The notes beneath the pieces are model-generated. The model saw nothing but the letters and a program-made list of their open reading frames with translations, searched no databases and had not been told where the DNA came from. This document shows, piece after piece, positions 20,932 to 31,584 of a stretch of 64,000 nt of DNA; position 1 is the stretch's first letter; each line of letters opens with the position of its first letter. This DNA is from Siphonodentalium dalli. Taxonomy: Eukaryota > Mollusca > Scaphopoda > Gadilida > Siphonodentaliidae. A program made the position numbers and the translations under genes. The stretch is taken from contig CP136064.1 of NCBI GenBank assembly GCA_032622095.1, positions 171,936,310 through 172,000,309 of the forward strand. Direction: 5' to 3'.

Positions 20932-22902
20932 ATGGATGCAGCAATGGTATCTCTATCCAGCAAACGTTTGAATGACATGATCTGTGATGGGGATACAGAT
21001 GCTGTGATAAAGGCACTGAGGGCTGAGAAAGAGGAAGACAGAAAACAACTGGTTAATAACATCGATTCCTCTGGTAGAACCTCATTAATTTCTTGCTTTA
21101 AAGAACTGAATGATGAAAAAGTTGCCTTAAAATTAGTTAGGTTTTTGGTTGTGGAATGTGGCGCTGACGTTAATCTTCTGGATGGTGGCTATCCGAGAAG
21201 CGTTATGACAGTTTCAAGAGCAGGATTTCCTCTCTCTGTTGCTCTGGAGAGAAATTTTAAATCAGTCGAATTAGCATTGATAGGCTATGGTGCGAACATA
21301 CGAGGTGTGGAACTCGAAACAAAGGAATCCTCTGTACAACTATTAAAACCGATTGATCCAATAATGGCAGCTTGTTCGAGAGGAAACATTGGGTTTCTTA
21401 ACCATGTTATTAGTTTAGGAATCAGTGTTAATGGATTGTATTTGGGCGGCGGTTTTAATATAAAACGGACTTGTTTGATGGAGGCATTACCAGACATAAA
21501 AATGGTAAAATTTCTGATAGAACAAGGCGCTGATATTGATGCAGTGGACTGTGTAGGACAAACTGCTGTGCATTATGCTGCTGATGCAAAAAATACGGAA
21601 GCGATGGATTTGCTATTGGAATCTGGTGCTATATACAAGTGGGACAATGAGACACCAACAGACGTCTTATATCATATTGCCGCTCATGGGCACCAATCTC
21701 TGCTGGAACACTTCATTAGTCATACGGAGCACACTCAGGAGCAGATCATTAATTCGTACGAGCTCTTGGGAGCCTATATATCAAACCTCGACGATACATA
21801 TTCATTTTTTGATAACGATGACTTTCAAAGAGCATCTAAAGAAACAGCAAAATGGTGGCTGAAGGCGATGAAGATGAGATACAAAAATCCCAGTCAATCA
21901 CTGAAGAAAGTACCACCATCTAACCGCCTTGTCTTCAAGGATTCCAAGGAACCTGAAACCTTGCAGGAACTTCGAGCATTGTGGTTTAATCGTCACGTTT
22001 TTAATATCCAGCGGTTCTTGATAGCTGAAAGGATTCTCGGCTGCAAATGTACTTTATTTATGGAAATGACTTTAGATATGTACTTTGCATGTGCCTATGG
22101 AATCCCAAAGGTGGAGGAATTCAGGTGTCGTGCTGTTACTTTAGCTGCTATAAAGGAGGATGTGGGGTTGATAGAGGGACACGGTCTCTGCTCAGCAGGA
22201 AAACTTATGTATCTGTTGTCACGGGATGCAAACGTGCCCATGCCTGAGCTTCTAGAAGTTATTCCGGTCCTCGCTGATATGATAGAGACCATTCTCAACC
22301 AACCAGGGACAACTGATCCCCATTCTTCTCTGCTTGTTGGGTTAGCTTTTTATGCTATGAAATTGTGTGTTTTAGTCCAGAAGAAGTACGAAACAGATTC
22401 TGCAGTCTCTGATATCATAGACCCTGAGAAAACTGTTAATGAATTTGGAAAAAGAATTGTAAAGAGAATCAATGAAGACTGCAATCAGACAACACAAATT
22501 ATTGATAAACTCGTTGAAGAGGACTTTCCGATTGGTGAGGTGCAATTCATCATGAGGTATGGGATGGATGTGAATGTTCGTTCGGCTGGAGGTGACAATA
22601 TTTTGTTGAGACTAGCAAAATCCATCCCTCAGGATCAAACAATAACAGACTGGGAGAAGTACAAAACTTTAATTAACTTGTTCTTGAAGCATGGAGCTCA
22701 CATGGATATTTGCAATGCTATGGGCGAAACATTTTTCGACCATCTGCCAAATGATCTCAAACCAGACTATCAATATGAATGCATGATGAAACCATTACAG
22801 TGTCTTGCGGCGAAGGTCATAGCAGACAATCATTTTGATGTTTCTGATAACTTACCTTATCATCTCAGAGATTTTGTATGCATGCATAAACCTCCCAGGT
22901 AG
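20932..22902 (+). CDS. FEM1-like: FEM1-like ankyrin-repeat protein (CUL2 E3 ligase substrate receptor family)
   Basis: A single 656-codon frame, close to the usual FEM1 length (about 610-670). The ATG is in strong context (A at -3, G at +4) with an in-frame TGA two codons upstream. Diverged ankyrin repeats cover residues about 47-262 (for example FLVVECGADVN at 71-81, FLIEQGADIDAVD at 194-206, TAVHYAAD at 211-218). A helical region with ELLGAYISN (277-285) and LIAERILG (363-370) matches the TPR-like middle of FEM1. Further ankyrin-like repeats lie at about 537-608 (FIMRYGMDVN, LFLKHGAHMDICN). The C-terminus has PLQCLAAKVI (621-630) and LRDFV (645-649), the conserved tail holding the VHL/BC-box that in known FEM1 proteins contacts Elongin B/C and CUL2. 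Known FEM1 proteins read C-terminal degrons; whether this diverged copy does is inference. The CDS is intronless, so it may be a retrocopy or a lineage-specific paralogue. A foldback MITE begins 40 bp after the stop. Confidence 0.85.
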   Translation: MDAAMVSLSSKRLNDMICDGDTDAVIKALRAEKEEDRKQLVNNIDSSGRTSLISCFKELNDEKVALKLVRFLVVECGADVNLLDGGYPRSVMTVSRAGFPLSVALERNFKSVELALIGYGANIRGVELETKESSVQLLKPIDPIMAACSRGNIGFLNHVISLGISVNGLYLGGGFNIKRTCLMEALPDIKMVKFLIEQGADIDAVDCVGQTAVHYAADAKNTEAMDLLLESGAIYKWDNETPTDVLYHIAAHGHQSLLEHFISHTEHTQEQIINSYELLGAYISNLDDTYSFFDNDDFQRASKETAKWWLKAMKMRYKNPSQSLKKVPPSNRLVFKDSKEPETLQELRALWFNRHVFNIQRFLIAERILGCKCTLFMEMTLDMYFACAYGIPKVEEFRCRAVTLAAIKEDVGLIEGHGLCSAGKLMYLLSRDANVPMPELLEVIPVLADMIETILNQPGTTDPHSSLLVGLAFYAMKLCVLVQKKYETDSAVSDIIDPEKTVNEFGKRIVKRINEDCNQTTQIIDKLVEEDFPIGEVQFIMRYGMDVNVRSAGGDNILLRLAKSIPQDQTITDWEKYKTLINLFLKHGAHMDICNAMGETFFDHLPNDLKPDYQYECMMKPLQCLAAKVIADNHFDVSDNLPYHLRDFVCMHKPPR

Positions 22903-22941
22903 AGATGATGTAATTATGGAAATTGCCAGAAATGAATGCTG

Positions 22942-23133
22942 CAGTAATACCCTAAATAATCGACTCCTTAACAACAGTAGAATTATGGGTAATTTTTCAG
23001 GATTTAGTCGGAAATATGGCTTGTTGCCATTCATCGGAAAGCTCTCAGTGAGAGCTTTGCGATGGAATGGCAACAAGCCATATTTCCCATAATTCCGCTG
23101 TGGTTAAGGAGTCGATTATTTAGGACATAACTG
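22942..23133. mobile_element. Mariner-like foldback MITE, copy 1, in the FEM1-like 3' region
   Basis: CAGTAATACCCTAAATAATC on the left and its inverted form at the right, with a near-perfect palindrome between (GGAAATATGGCTTGTTGCCA and its complement around TCTCAGTGAGAG). CAGT-type ends with TA at the right edge fit Tc1/mariner-derived MITEs. It starts 40 bp after the FEM1-like stop codon, so it probably lies in the 3' UTR. Confidence 0.85.
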
Positions 23134-23214
23134 TATATACATTTTACTTTTGGATAAATGCAGTTGGCTCCATTGTATAGCCATAATGAACTGGATTCCC
23201 ATTTTATTGCTCCT

Positions 23215-24510
23215 ACCAGGAACCAGTCTAGAGGTCGACTTGGGATACATCCTCTCCCTAAATTGTGCCACTTTTCCCAATTTTTGTCTTAGGGTGAAGT
23301 GATTTATCTCTCATATTCCAGAAGGCATATCCAAACAGCATATTTAAAGTGTATTTCCTGATTATATTGGTGTAACTACTCATTAGAATGGTTATATAAA
23401 TGAGCTCATGTGTTGCTTAATAATTGTTGGATCATGGAAAGGTGATGTTGGGGTGTAAACTGAACTCCAGCCATTGTGACTTCCCCGTGATAATAGCCCA
23501 CTTCTCCCTAATAAGCAAATAAATGGGCATTACTGTATATTAAAGATATCCCATTTAACACTCCTTCTGGGCTGGTCCCTGGCTCTATAAATTCCTGCTA
23601 TGAATATTAAATTTGGGCCAGGAAACCTACAGTTTTACAGTATGCCCTAAATAATTGACCCCTTAACCACAGCATAATTATGGATAACTTTCAGGATTTA
23701 GTCGGAAATATGGCTTGTTGCCATTCATCAGAAAGCTCTCAGTGAGAGCTTTCCGATGAATGGCAACAAGCCATATTTCCGACAAACTCCTGAAAAGTTA
23801 CCCATAATTCTTCTGTGGTTAAGGAGTCGATTATTTAGGGCATTACTGTATATTAAAGATATCCCATTTAGCACCCCTTTATTACTATCCCTTGGGCTTC
23901 ATGGGTGAACAATATTTATTAGAGCCGAGGAACCCACAATTCAAAGCTCAGAGCTATTAGATTTTGATTTTTGAAATTATTTAATTTCTCCACCTCGAAT
24001 TAAATATATGATGATGCCTGGTTTGAACTTGAATTCCTCAGCATGGGTTGTCACAAATGTAAACAGATATCTTTTTAAATGTGTGATCAGCATGGTAGTA
24101 TAACTTGTCTATTTTTATGCACAAAACATGGTCAATGAAGTATACCTATGTAGCCACATGCCATCTATCGGGAACGAGCCTAGACATTTCAAATTGGGAG
24201 AAGTTAGGTTATTAGGGAGAAGTGGACTGTTATCAGGGAGAAGTAACTATGAATTAAGTTAAACTTACACCACGACTTCACCCTTCTATGATCAATTAAG
24301 TGTTATGCAATACAAGAGTCTATTTATAAAACCATTATAGTGAGTAAGAACATCATTGTCATCAACAAATATACTTTAAATATGCTGCTGGGACATATGT
24401 GTACTGGTATATGAGAGAGAAGTCATTTCTCCTTGGGGGGGAAAATAGGGAGAAGTAACACATTTTAAGGAGAAGATGTCTCCCACGTAACCTTCTAGGC
24501 TGTTTTCTGC
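23215..24510. repeat. Large inverted repeat with TTCTCCCTAATAA-rich arms
   Basis: The left arm (about 23215-23580) and right arm (about 24150-24505) are diverged inverted copies over roughly 350 bp. Shared blocks include GCATATTTAAAGT, CACTTCTCCCTAATAA and GAAGTGA/TCACTTC-type segments. This looks like an old long-TIR element. Precise ends and TSD are not clear. The MITE at 23638-23848 sits between the arms. No gene is present. Confidence 0.6.
23638..23848. mobile_element. Mariner-like foldback MITE, copy 2 (near-perfect palindrome)
   Basis: A 211-bp element flanked by TA, with left end CAGTATGCCCTAAATAATTG and right end GGGCATTACTG. The arms are almost perfectly complementary to a short loop (CTCTCAGTGAGAG). 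A direct repeat of about 45 bp (ATTAAAGATATCCCATTTA near 23543 and 23853) flanks it. Confidence 0.88.
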
Positions 24511-25073
24511 CAGCTATCACAAAATACTGTCAATTCTTTATCTGGCGATAATTTCCAATCACCAAAGCCACCACGACCTTGCTTGACCTCCCAAAATCTT
24601 GTTATTGCATTCACACATGACCATATATATTTCTGTTGGAAGTTTTGCTAGTCTGACAACAATACGAGATGTAGAAAATATATTGATTTAAATTTTTTTA
24701 TATCTAATAGCTATGACCTTTGAAGGGTCTGTAATATCGACTCAAATAATATTTTTCATCCCCGAAGCCAAAGAAATCGTAATATAGGGGTATTAAATCG
24801 CCAAATCGGACATGGTATCTTTAAAGCATTGCTTGTTGAATGGATTCTAGTATAGCCTATTCCTTTTAATTTCATTAATGTATAGTTCATATTAGCATAA
24901 GACTTACAGCAAAAACAAATTGGATTCATTTGTAACTATGTTCAGCTAAGAGCCCTCATAATTGGCTACTGCAATCATCAATGTCGAAGACATTTGCTGA
25001 AGCAAACTGGGCCACTGTAAAGGGTTGCCGAAGCCCAACAATCTGAATTAAGAGGGCTGAGGTAATAAGTTCT
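24511..25073. other. Unassigned DNA with a fragment of the AGGTAC MITE
   Basis: 24690-24825 matches the right portion of the TTAA MITE family (CTCAAATAATATTTTTCATC, CCCGAAGCCAAAGAAAT, then GGTATCTTTAA). The rest shows no gene or named repeat. Confidence 0.55.
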
Positions 25074-25077
25074 TTAG

Positions 25078-25333
25078 CCCTTCCATGACTGGAGCTTCCT
25101 GAAATTTTGCGAAAACCCTGTGCCAATGCATTCTCTTATATATATGAGCGTCCCATAGGTAACGTTGCATATATGAGAATACATTGGCCTAACAATATTT
25201 ACTGTGACCTTGTAAGCCAGTGCAATTCTCTAGTATATGCGAGGCTCCCTGTGTGGGAGCCTCGCATATATAAGATAATGCTCTGGCACATGATCTGTAA
25301 TGCTGCACCAGCACAGCTCCCATCATGAAAAGG
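25078..25333 (+). mobile_element. TTAA-type MITE with double hairpin (CCCTTTCATGA family), copy 1
   Basis: The left flank is TTAG (decayed TTAA) then CCCTTCCATGACTGGAGC. The right end is GCTCCCATCATGAAAAGG followed by TTAA. Inside are two hairpins built from CCAATGCATTCTCTTATATA and GAGGCTCC/GGGAGCCTC. TTAA sites and CCC...GGG ends fit piggyBac-derived MITEs. Confidence 0.82.
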
Positions 25334-25337
25334 TTAA

Positions 25338-25974
25338 TAAGTAACTCATTATATTTCTCAACATATTTTTATCTTGAATATGACACACAAGTGATATATA
25401 TATTTTAAGGTTTAACTTGATGCTTGAAGATTGAGTGCCTCTTTAACTCTTTGAAACTGAATTCTCTAATGAGTAGCTACCGGTAATTTAAACCAATGAA
25501 CTGAATACTCTTTAATGAGTAGGCAATTGAATCCAATGAACTCATTTGTAGGTGTGTTAATCTAACAAGTTTTACTAATAGTCTTAAAACGTGACTGTAC
25601 CTAAATCAAGTAATTTATGGGGCCTACTATAATCAACAGAAATTATCCAATCAAAGAATTAATATGAGTCAAGAATGAGAGTTAAATACACTGATGTACA
25701 CAAAGGACCACTTATAACAACCTGATAACTATAACGAAAAATGAGTAAAAGGCCGAAACCATTTACTCATTTTCATTATGATTACCATGTTGTTTTACAT
25801 CGTTCATTCATTTTGTAGCATAATTTCTGTTGAATAGAGTAGGAGATGACTTATACAATGGCTGGAATTAGGTACAGTCTCCCTTTAATTCTTAGGGTGT
25901 TTCTCTGCTTGACTGCTTACATCATACCATCATAGGAATTTCAAAGAATATACATTTATGATGTACATGTTTAC
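25338..25974. other. Unassigned intergenic DNA
   Basis: 25434 on begins TTTAACTCTTTGAAACTGAATTC and resembles a TTAA-type terminus, with ATGAACTGAATACTC repeats to about 25555. No gene or clear second end. Confidence 0.45.
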
Positions 25975-25978
25975 TTAA

Positions 25979-26785
25979 AGGTACTCAATCCGATTTGATG
26001 GTCCCCATATAATCAGATTCCAGCAACAACATTTTTTAAAATACCGCTTCAGTTATCAGAATCGATTAAAGACATATTATGGACTTGTTCCGGTATGTGG
26101 TGAAACTGATAAGTTAGCATTCAGGCGCTATGTCAACTGGGGGAATGTAGCATTTTAGTAACATCGTCATAAATTTCAAGCAAATCGACCGTACCACCGT
26201 AGAAATCATTGTCTGAACTACCCTCATTTGTAAATATTTACTTCTCGATTCGGGACGCAACTATCTCCGTTTATCTAACAAAAAAGATTTCAACTTCGAG
26301 AATCACTGCAATTAATTAATATATAAGAATGATGATGTGTGTTTCCAATTTGGATATAATATTGGTAAAAATAACTACTTTGAGCAAGATTGTTCTCTAT
26401 TTCTATTTGATCACCCTACCGGAGTGTTTCACATCACTTTAATTGCCCAAAAATAATGCTAACCAACCACTGTCAACCATAGTATAAAATTGCCAGAAAC
26501 GTGTTACTTATCAAATTGTTGTTCGACCATATTTGGCTTTATTATCAACAGAAAGCCTTTTGATTTAGAGTTATCCATCTTCGTCTGCAATTTGGTCCGA
26601 GACTGTCGACTGTTTACTGGGCCACTGATAATTCTCGATGGTGAAAAATAATAGATTTTAAAAATTGATATCTAATAACTCTGAGCTTTGATAGGTGCAT
26701 GGGTTCCTCGACTCGAATCATATATTTGTTACCCCAATTCCAATTAAATAGTAATTGAGGGGGCGCTTAATCGGATTATACATCT
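25979..26785 (+). mobile_element. TTAA-type MITE (AGGTAC family), split by a second TTAA MITE
   Basis: TTAA (25975-25978) with AGGTACTCAATCCG on the left, GATTATACATCT then TTAA (26786-26789) on the right. Removing 26070-26438 and one TTAA restores the sequence ATCGATTAATTGCCCAAAAA seen intact at 12055. Confidence 0.85.
26070..26438 (+). mobile_element. TTAA-type MITE (AGACAT...ATCACT family), 369 bp
   Basis: Starts AGACATATTATGGACTTG and ends GTGTTTCACATCACT, with TTAA at 26066-26069 and 26439-26442. The host MITE supplies the empty site CGATTAATTGCCC, so TTAA was duplicated on insertion. Terminal inversion is weak (AGACAT against AGTGAT). Relatives lie at 41126, 48535 and 53586. Confidence 0.9.
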
Positions 26786-26811
26786 TTAATAGAACTGAAT
26801 TGGAGAATCTA

Positions 26812-27026
26812 TAGTAATGCCCTAAGTAATCGACCTCTTAACCAAAGGAGAATTATGGGTAACTTTTAATGATTTAGTCGGAAATATGGCTTGTTGCCAT
26901 TCATCGGAAAGCTCTCCCCGAGAGCTTTCCCCGATGAATGCCAACAAGCCATATTTCCAACTAAATCCTGAAAAGTTACCCATAATTCTCCTTTGTTTAA
27001 GAGGTCGATTACTTAGGGCTTTACTG
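26812..27026. mobile_element. Mariner-like foldback MITE, copy 3
   Basis: Ends AGTAATGCCCTAAGTAATCG and its complement. The loop GCTCTCCCCGAGAGC and arms with ATATGGCTTGTTGCCATTCA match the other copies. TA is present on both flanks. Confidence 0.85.
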
Positions 27027-27326
27027 TATATACTGGTATACAGGAATCAAGTGATAAGATAATCACAATCTGTAGGAGATGTTAAAAATTTTGAGTTTTT
27101 TATCAGCCAACAACATTTATTACTGATTATTTCTTCGCATTATGTTGTTTTTATAACTAATAGGAAATACTATAATAAATAGGACCTGAATAGGAAGTCT
27201 AGAAGCGTAGCTCTGAAAGATTGGTGTTGAATTTTTTAAGAGACTGCAAGATAACAAACTGAATTTAAACATACTAACAATTTTGTAAAGGATGACAAAT
27301 TCCACAACTCACATCAATTTAGCTTA

Positions 27327-28082
27327 CAGTAATGCTCTAATTAATCAACTTCTTAACCATAGCAGAATTATGGGTAACTGTTCAGGATTTAGTCGGAAAT
27401 ATGGCATATTTCCGACAAAATCCTGAAAAGTTACCCATAATTATTCCCCCACTTTCGAAGAAATTGGGGGTATACTGGATTGACTGCGTCCGTCAGTCCG
27501 TCCCGATTTCTCCCTCCGTGTGTCCGTCCGTCCGTTCGACCTCATAACTCGAACAACTATGAACCTATTTCAATAATTTTTTGTATGCAATCTCCTTAGG
27601 ACTGCCTCTCCGCATGATGCTAATTGCGGTTCGGTCCGACTTTTTTTTTTTTAAGTTACGCCTCATTTTCGACTTATTTTGACATAGAAAATTCTGTCCG
27701 ACTTAATAACTTTAATAAATATGAACCGATTTCAATAAATTTTTGGTATTCATGCTTCTCACAATACCCTCTCTACATGATGCGGCTAGGGATTGGCTCA
27801 GACTGTTTTTCGTAATATTACACTTCATTTTTGACTTAGAAAACTCTGTCCGACTTATTAACTTTAACAAATATGAACCAATTTGAATAATTTTTTCTGT
27901 ACAAGCTTCTTGTGACACCATATCGATATTATAGTCCGAATTTTTCTTTAAAGTTAAAAATCTTTTTTGTTGGGTTTACGGATAATGCGGGTTGAATTTG
28001 CCACGGTGGGGGTATGCTAGCATTCGAGTGCACACCTCTTGTTCTATTGTGCTTAAGAAGTTGATTAATTAGAGCATTACTG
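27327..28082. mobile_element. Mariner-like foldback MITE, copy 4, interrupted
   Basis: Left end CAGTAATGCTCTAATTAATC at 27327, right end AGAGCATTACTG at 28082. The right arm breaks after CCCATAATTAT and resumes at about 28047 (TGCTTAAGAAGTTGATTAAT), with the CCCCC-hairpin repeat inserted between. Confidence 0.8.
27444..28046 (+). mobile_element. CCCCC-hairpin/GTCC repeat element inside MITE copy 4
   Basis: Begins with the hairpin CCCCCACTTTCGAAGAAATT, GGGGGTATACTGG, then GTCCGTC-rich sequence, then diverged tandem units with AACTATGAACC, ATTTCAATAA and TTCTGTCCGACTTA (near 27545, 27690 and 27845). It is the same family as 62340-63012. It may be Helentron-like; this is inference. Confidence 0.65.
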
Positions 28083-28172
28083 TATGTTTGTTCAATTTCC
28101 TGGCAGTTTAGGATTTATGTGCCTGTAAACATGTCTACTGATATCTGATGCAAAGAATTATAGCATTGTGCG

Positions 28173-28836
28173 CAGTGTTCGCAGCTGTCGGTAGCCAAAT
28201 TAGCCAATGGCTAATCTTTTTTCGAATTTGGCTAATAAAAATTTCATTTGGCTAAACTTTTGGCTAAACTTTTTTTGACCCCAAATGGAGACTGAAAGCA
28301 TGAATTTTTGGCAAGTGGGTTTTCAATTCTGTGATGTGAACGATCTAGTCCGAAAACATTGTAAGTGGGAATATATCGCCGACTGTACAAAAGGAAACCC
28401 GATCGCGGACAGTACAAAGGGAAACCCGTCACTCTGCACGAAACAGCAAAATATCATTATTTTACATTTAATCCGCTAATCCCCCATTGTCTGTCTGGTC
28501 ACTCACGGGACTCCTGCACAATGCATGTTTATGATGACATGGTATTTATGACGGTCAAGGTTTATGAGCACCAAGTGTAAGACAATAGCTTAATCAGCCA
28601 AATGTGAATCACGACAGATATTTTATGGCTATTTGTCGTCAATACCGATACATTCAAAATAATATGCATGCTTTTATGACAGATTGCAATTTGATAATGG
28701 CGTAACAATATTAAGTTATTAGTTTCCAGATGTCACTTAAATATTTTCGCAAGGATAATTAATATTTAACGATTTTTAAAAAGATATTGATATAAAACAA
28801 AAAATTAATGACATTAAGAAGGACAATCCCGGGTTA

Positions 28837-28867
<31 letters not shown>

Positions 28868-29160
28868 CCCCAAATCACTCTTACACATAAAGATTAATAA
28901 ATTTTTAATAAATGATATATATCAAAATATTTCTAGTTCATCAAAATTAGTTAAATTATTGTGTATTTTACCTGTGTCTGTTAGATTTGACGTTTTAGTC
29001 ATTAATTGTGAACTGACCAGAAAACGATGATTTAATTTGGCCATAGTTTTTTTTAATTTGGCTAAAAAACATTTGGCTAAAGTTTTTTTCATTTGGCTAA
29101 TAAAATTTTCATTTGGCTAAACTTTTGGCTAAAGTTTTTTTCGGTCCAGCGCGAACACTG
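28173..29160 (-). mobile_element. Non-autonomous hAT, copy 2 (988 bp)
   Basis: The reverse-orientation relative of 2795-3928, with ends CAGTGTTCGC and GCGAACACTG and the perfect TSD ATTGTGCG (28165-28172, 29161-29168). It contains a C run at 28837-28864 where copy 1 has only a short mixed GGGGGTGGGG tract. Confidence 0.93.
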
Positions 29161-29168
29161 ATTGTGCG

Positions 29169-29800
29169 TACTACTTATGTATGTATGTATTGCAGAAATT
29201 TGATAAAATTGTGACTATACGGTTTTCAATCGGATGAAACATGGTTGTGGCAAACCTAATCTCGATAATTTTTGGACAGCTAAACAGTTGTAATATGAAT
29301 TTTATGAAACACTAAATAATGTTTCGTATTTATCGAAATATAAAAAATTACCTGTCAGGCAATTACATTCTGACCGGAATACTGGCCAGCCGGTTTTAAC
29401 AGGTTAATAAAAAACCATGCACATTTATTTGGAACCCAGAGTATCTGGTTGGGTAAAAAAAATTTGGCCACCAAATTATTTGTCACTGCAGGAAGTATAT
29501 ATGGCCAGGAATTTTGGAACATTGCTGACACTCCTTTCATAACTTTATAACTTTTAATAGTTATTTGTGCTGTCCCCTTTATATGAACCATTGAATGTTA
29601 TTGATTCTTCATGAAGAACCATGGCACCCCTAGACACCAATCACACCATGCTCGCCATATCAATGTTGGAATTCATTGTATTCCATATCTCATTTTTGTG
29701 CCATTTGTTGAAAGCAAAGTTTGCAGCACATTGTCATTGTCGATATGAGTTTAAATGTCAGTGATAATTTAATTTCATATTCCCACAACCAAACAGCCTG
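29169..29800. other. Unassigned intergenic DNA
   Basis: AT-rich. A short minus-strand frame at 29355-29591 has no family features. No repeat recognised. Confidence 0.5.
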
Positions 29801-29808
29801 ATCTGCAC

Positions 29809-30253
29809 CAAGCCTGAGTTTATTGCGTCTGTCATTTGCAGAATGAGGTCCCCATAGGTGAATTTAGTGATGCTATCCAGCATAGCGGGCTAGCATTGCC
29901 AAATTCACCCTCTGGGGACCTCATTCTGATTAGGCCTCAACTGCTAATGGAGACCTAGGATCAGATTGATATCCCCAGTTTAAGTTGGTGATGTTCACCC
30001 CATTATTCACCTCAATTATGCAATTTATCTCCTGCAAATTAAGGGATATAGAAACTGAACAGAAGGGAAAAAGTAACTTAAAACAATGTTAATTTGAGAC
30101 TAGAGATAGTTCACTGAAGATGAGTCCTAAGAAGAATGAGGTCCCCAGAGGGTGAATTTTGGTGATGCTAGCCTGCTGTGTGGGGTAGCATCACTAAATT
30201 CACCTTATGAGGACCTCATTCTGCAAATGTCAGACACACTAAACTCAGGCTTG
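29809..30253. mobile_element. Palindromic MITE (GAATGAGGTCC family), 445 bp
   Basis: The TIR begins CAAGCCTGAGTTTA and runs inward through ATTTGCAGAATGAGGTCC on both sides. The flanks ATCTGCAC (29801-29808) and ATCTGTAC (30254-30261) are an 8-bp TSD with one mismatch. Each arm holds its own hairpin around GGTGAATTTAGTGATGCTA. Confidence 0.85.
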
Positions 30254-30261
30254 ATCTGTAC

Positions 30262-31065
30262 ACACAACTTGTTAAATTTCACTCAAATCTGTTTTTAATG
30301 TTTTTTCCCGGTCAATGACCACTTGCGAGACTTGCATACATAAGAGAATGCACTGCCACTGGGACAGGATCTTAATGCTGCACCAGCACAGCTCCCATCA
30401 TGAAAGATCTAAGATATGGAAATATAATTTCAAAAATACTTGAAATATGTAAACAGATCCTTTTACAGAAAATGCATATGTCAAGACAAAGATTATTCAT
30501 ACACTATGTATTCTGGTATTCATAACATGTTTTCTGTATTCAAAATATGAAATGGGCAGCAATAATTTATCAGCTGTCGATACAAAAAGAATATGTAGCT
30601 AGTGTCGTTGCTTAAACTGTTTAAGTCTGTGAGGGGGATTTGAGCATCTATTGGATGAGGCTCTGCCGAGTCCAATAGATGCCGAATCCCCCGAATGGAC
30701 ATAAACCATTTAAGTGACAGCATTAGCAACATATTGTATTTATCCACCACACATAACTTGCTTTTTGTGGAATATCTGTCATTTTCCTAAGTTTTACATT
30801 TGCTACTTTGATGACGCCCTTACATTTATGAGGTCGAGCAAACTAATTACTATTCATGATGTGGGGAATACCGGAGTGCAGCTTAGCATGAAATAGTTCG
30901 TTGGTTTTGTGTATAGTTATTCTAGACTGGCATTGTTATAATTTGTTTATCGATGATTTAGAGCAAAAACACATATCTGATTATGAATTTTTGTATCAAT
31001 TGCGGTGAATTATGGATGGTAAAAAACATTTCAAAATCACAATGACTTCATTTTGGCAGGTTGAC
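30262..31065. other. Mostly unassigned; MITE fragment and one hairpin
   Basis: 30320-30405 is the right end of a CCCTTTCATGA-family MITE (CTGCACCAGCACAGCTCCCA, TCATGAAAG). 30628-30693 is a long imperfect palindrome with GCATCTATTGGA and TCCAATAGATGC stems flanked by GGGGGAT/ATCCCCC. No gene. Confidence 0.6.
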
Positions 31066-31584
31066 ATCCCTAGTTACCTGTGCAATTTGCATATAAAATG
31101 ATGTCATGAAAGTAGTACTAACCTAATAAAGCTACTTTGACCTAATAAAGCTACATTGACGTAATAAACATAACGTTTATTAGGCAGACTTTATGCAGGC
31201 AATAGAGGCAGTGAGAGGTGGATAAGTATAGACATTTAATGCTGCACCAGCACAGCTCCCGTATGAAAGGGATAATCCTCGGAAATGAGAAATATTTCTA
31301 TTTTCATGTTTGCAATTTCATTTACTCCCAATTTTATGTACGTATGTTGCAAGAAGCAATAATATGATTATAATGTTATGCTATACCATGTATTTTAAAT
31401 ATTCACCATTTTTAGCTCAACTTGACAAATTCAAGTTGAGCTATTGCCAATGGTTGGCATCTGCTGTGTGTGGTGTGTCCATTCATCAACAATTTCCTTC
31501 AGCACACCCGACTTGCCACACCACTCTTTGATCATCACCAAACTTCAAATGGATCTTTGGGGTAACCTCTAGATGGAACCTTCG
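31066..31584 (+). repeat. 519-bp tandem duplication, unit 1
   Basis: Repeated immediately at 31585-32103 with one visible difference (A at 31400, T at 31919). It contains a partial CCCTTTCATGA-type MITE end and the AGCTCAACTTGACAAATTCA hairpin terminus of a pearl-like element. The 73-codon frame inside is not a gene. Confidence 0.93.
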
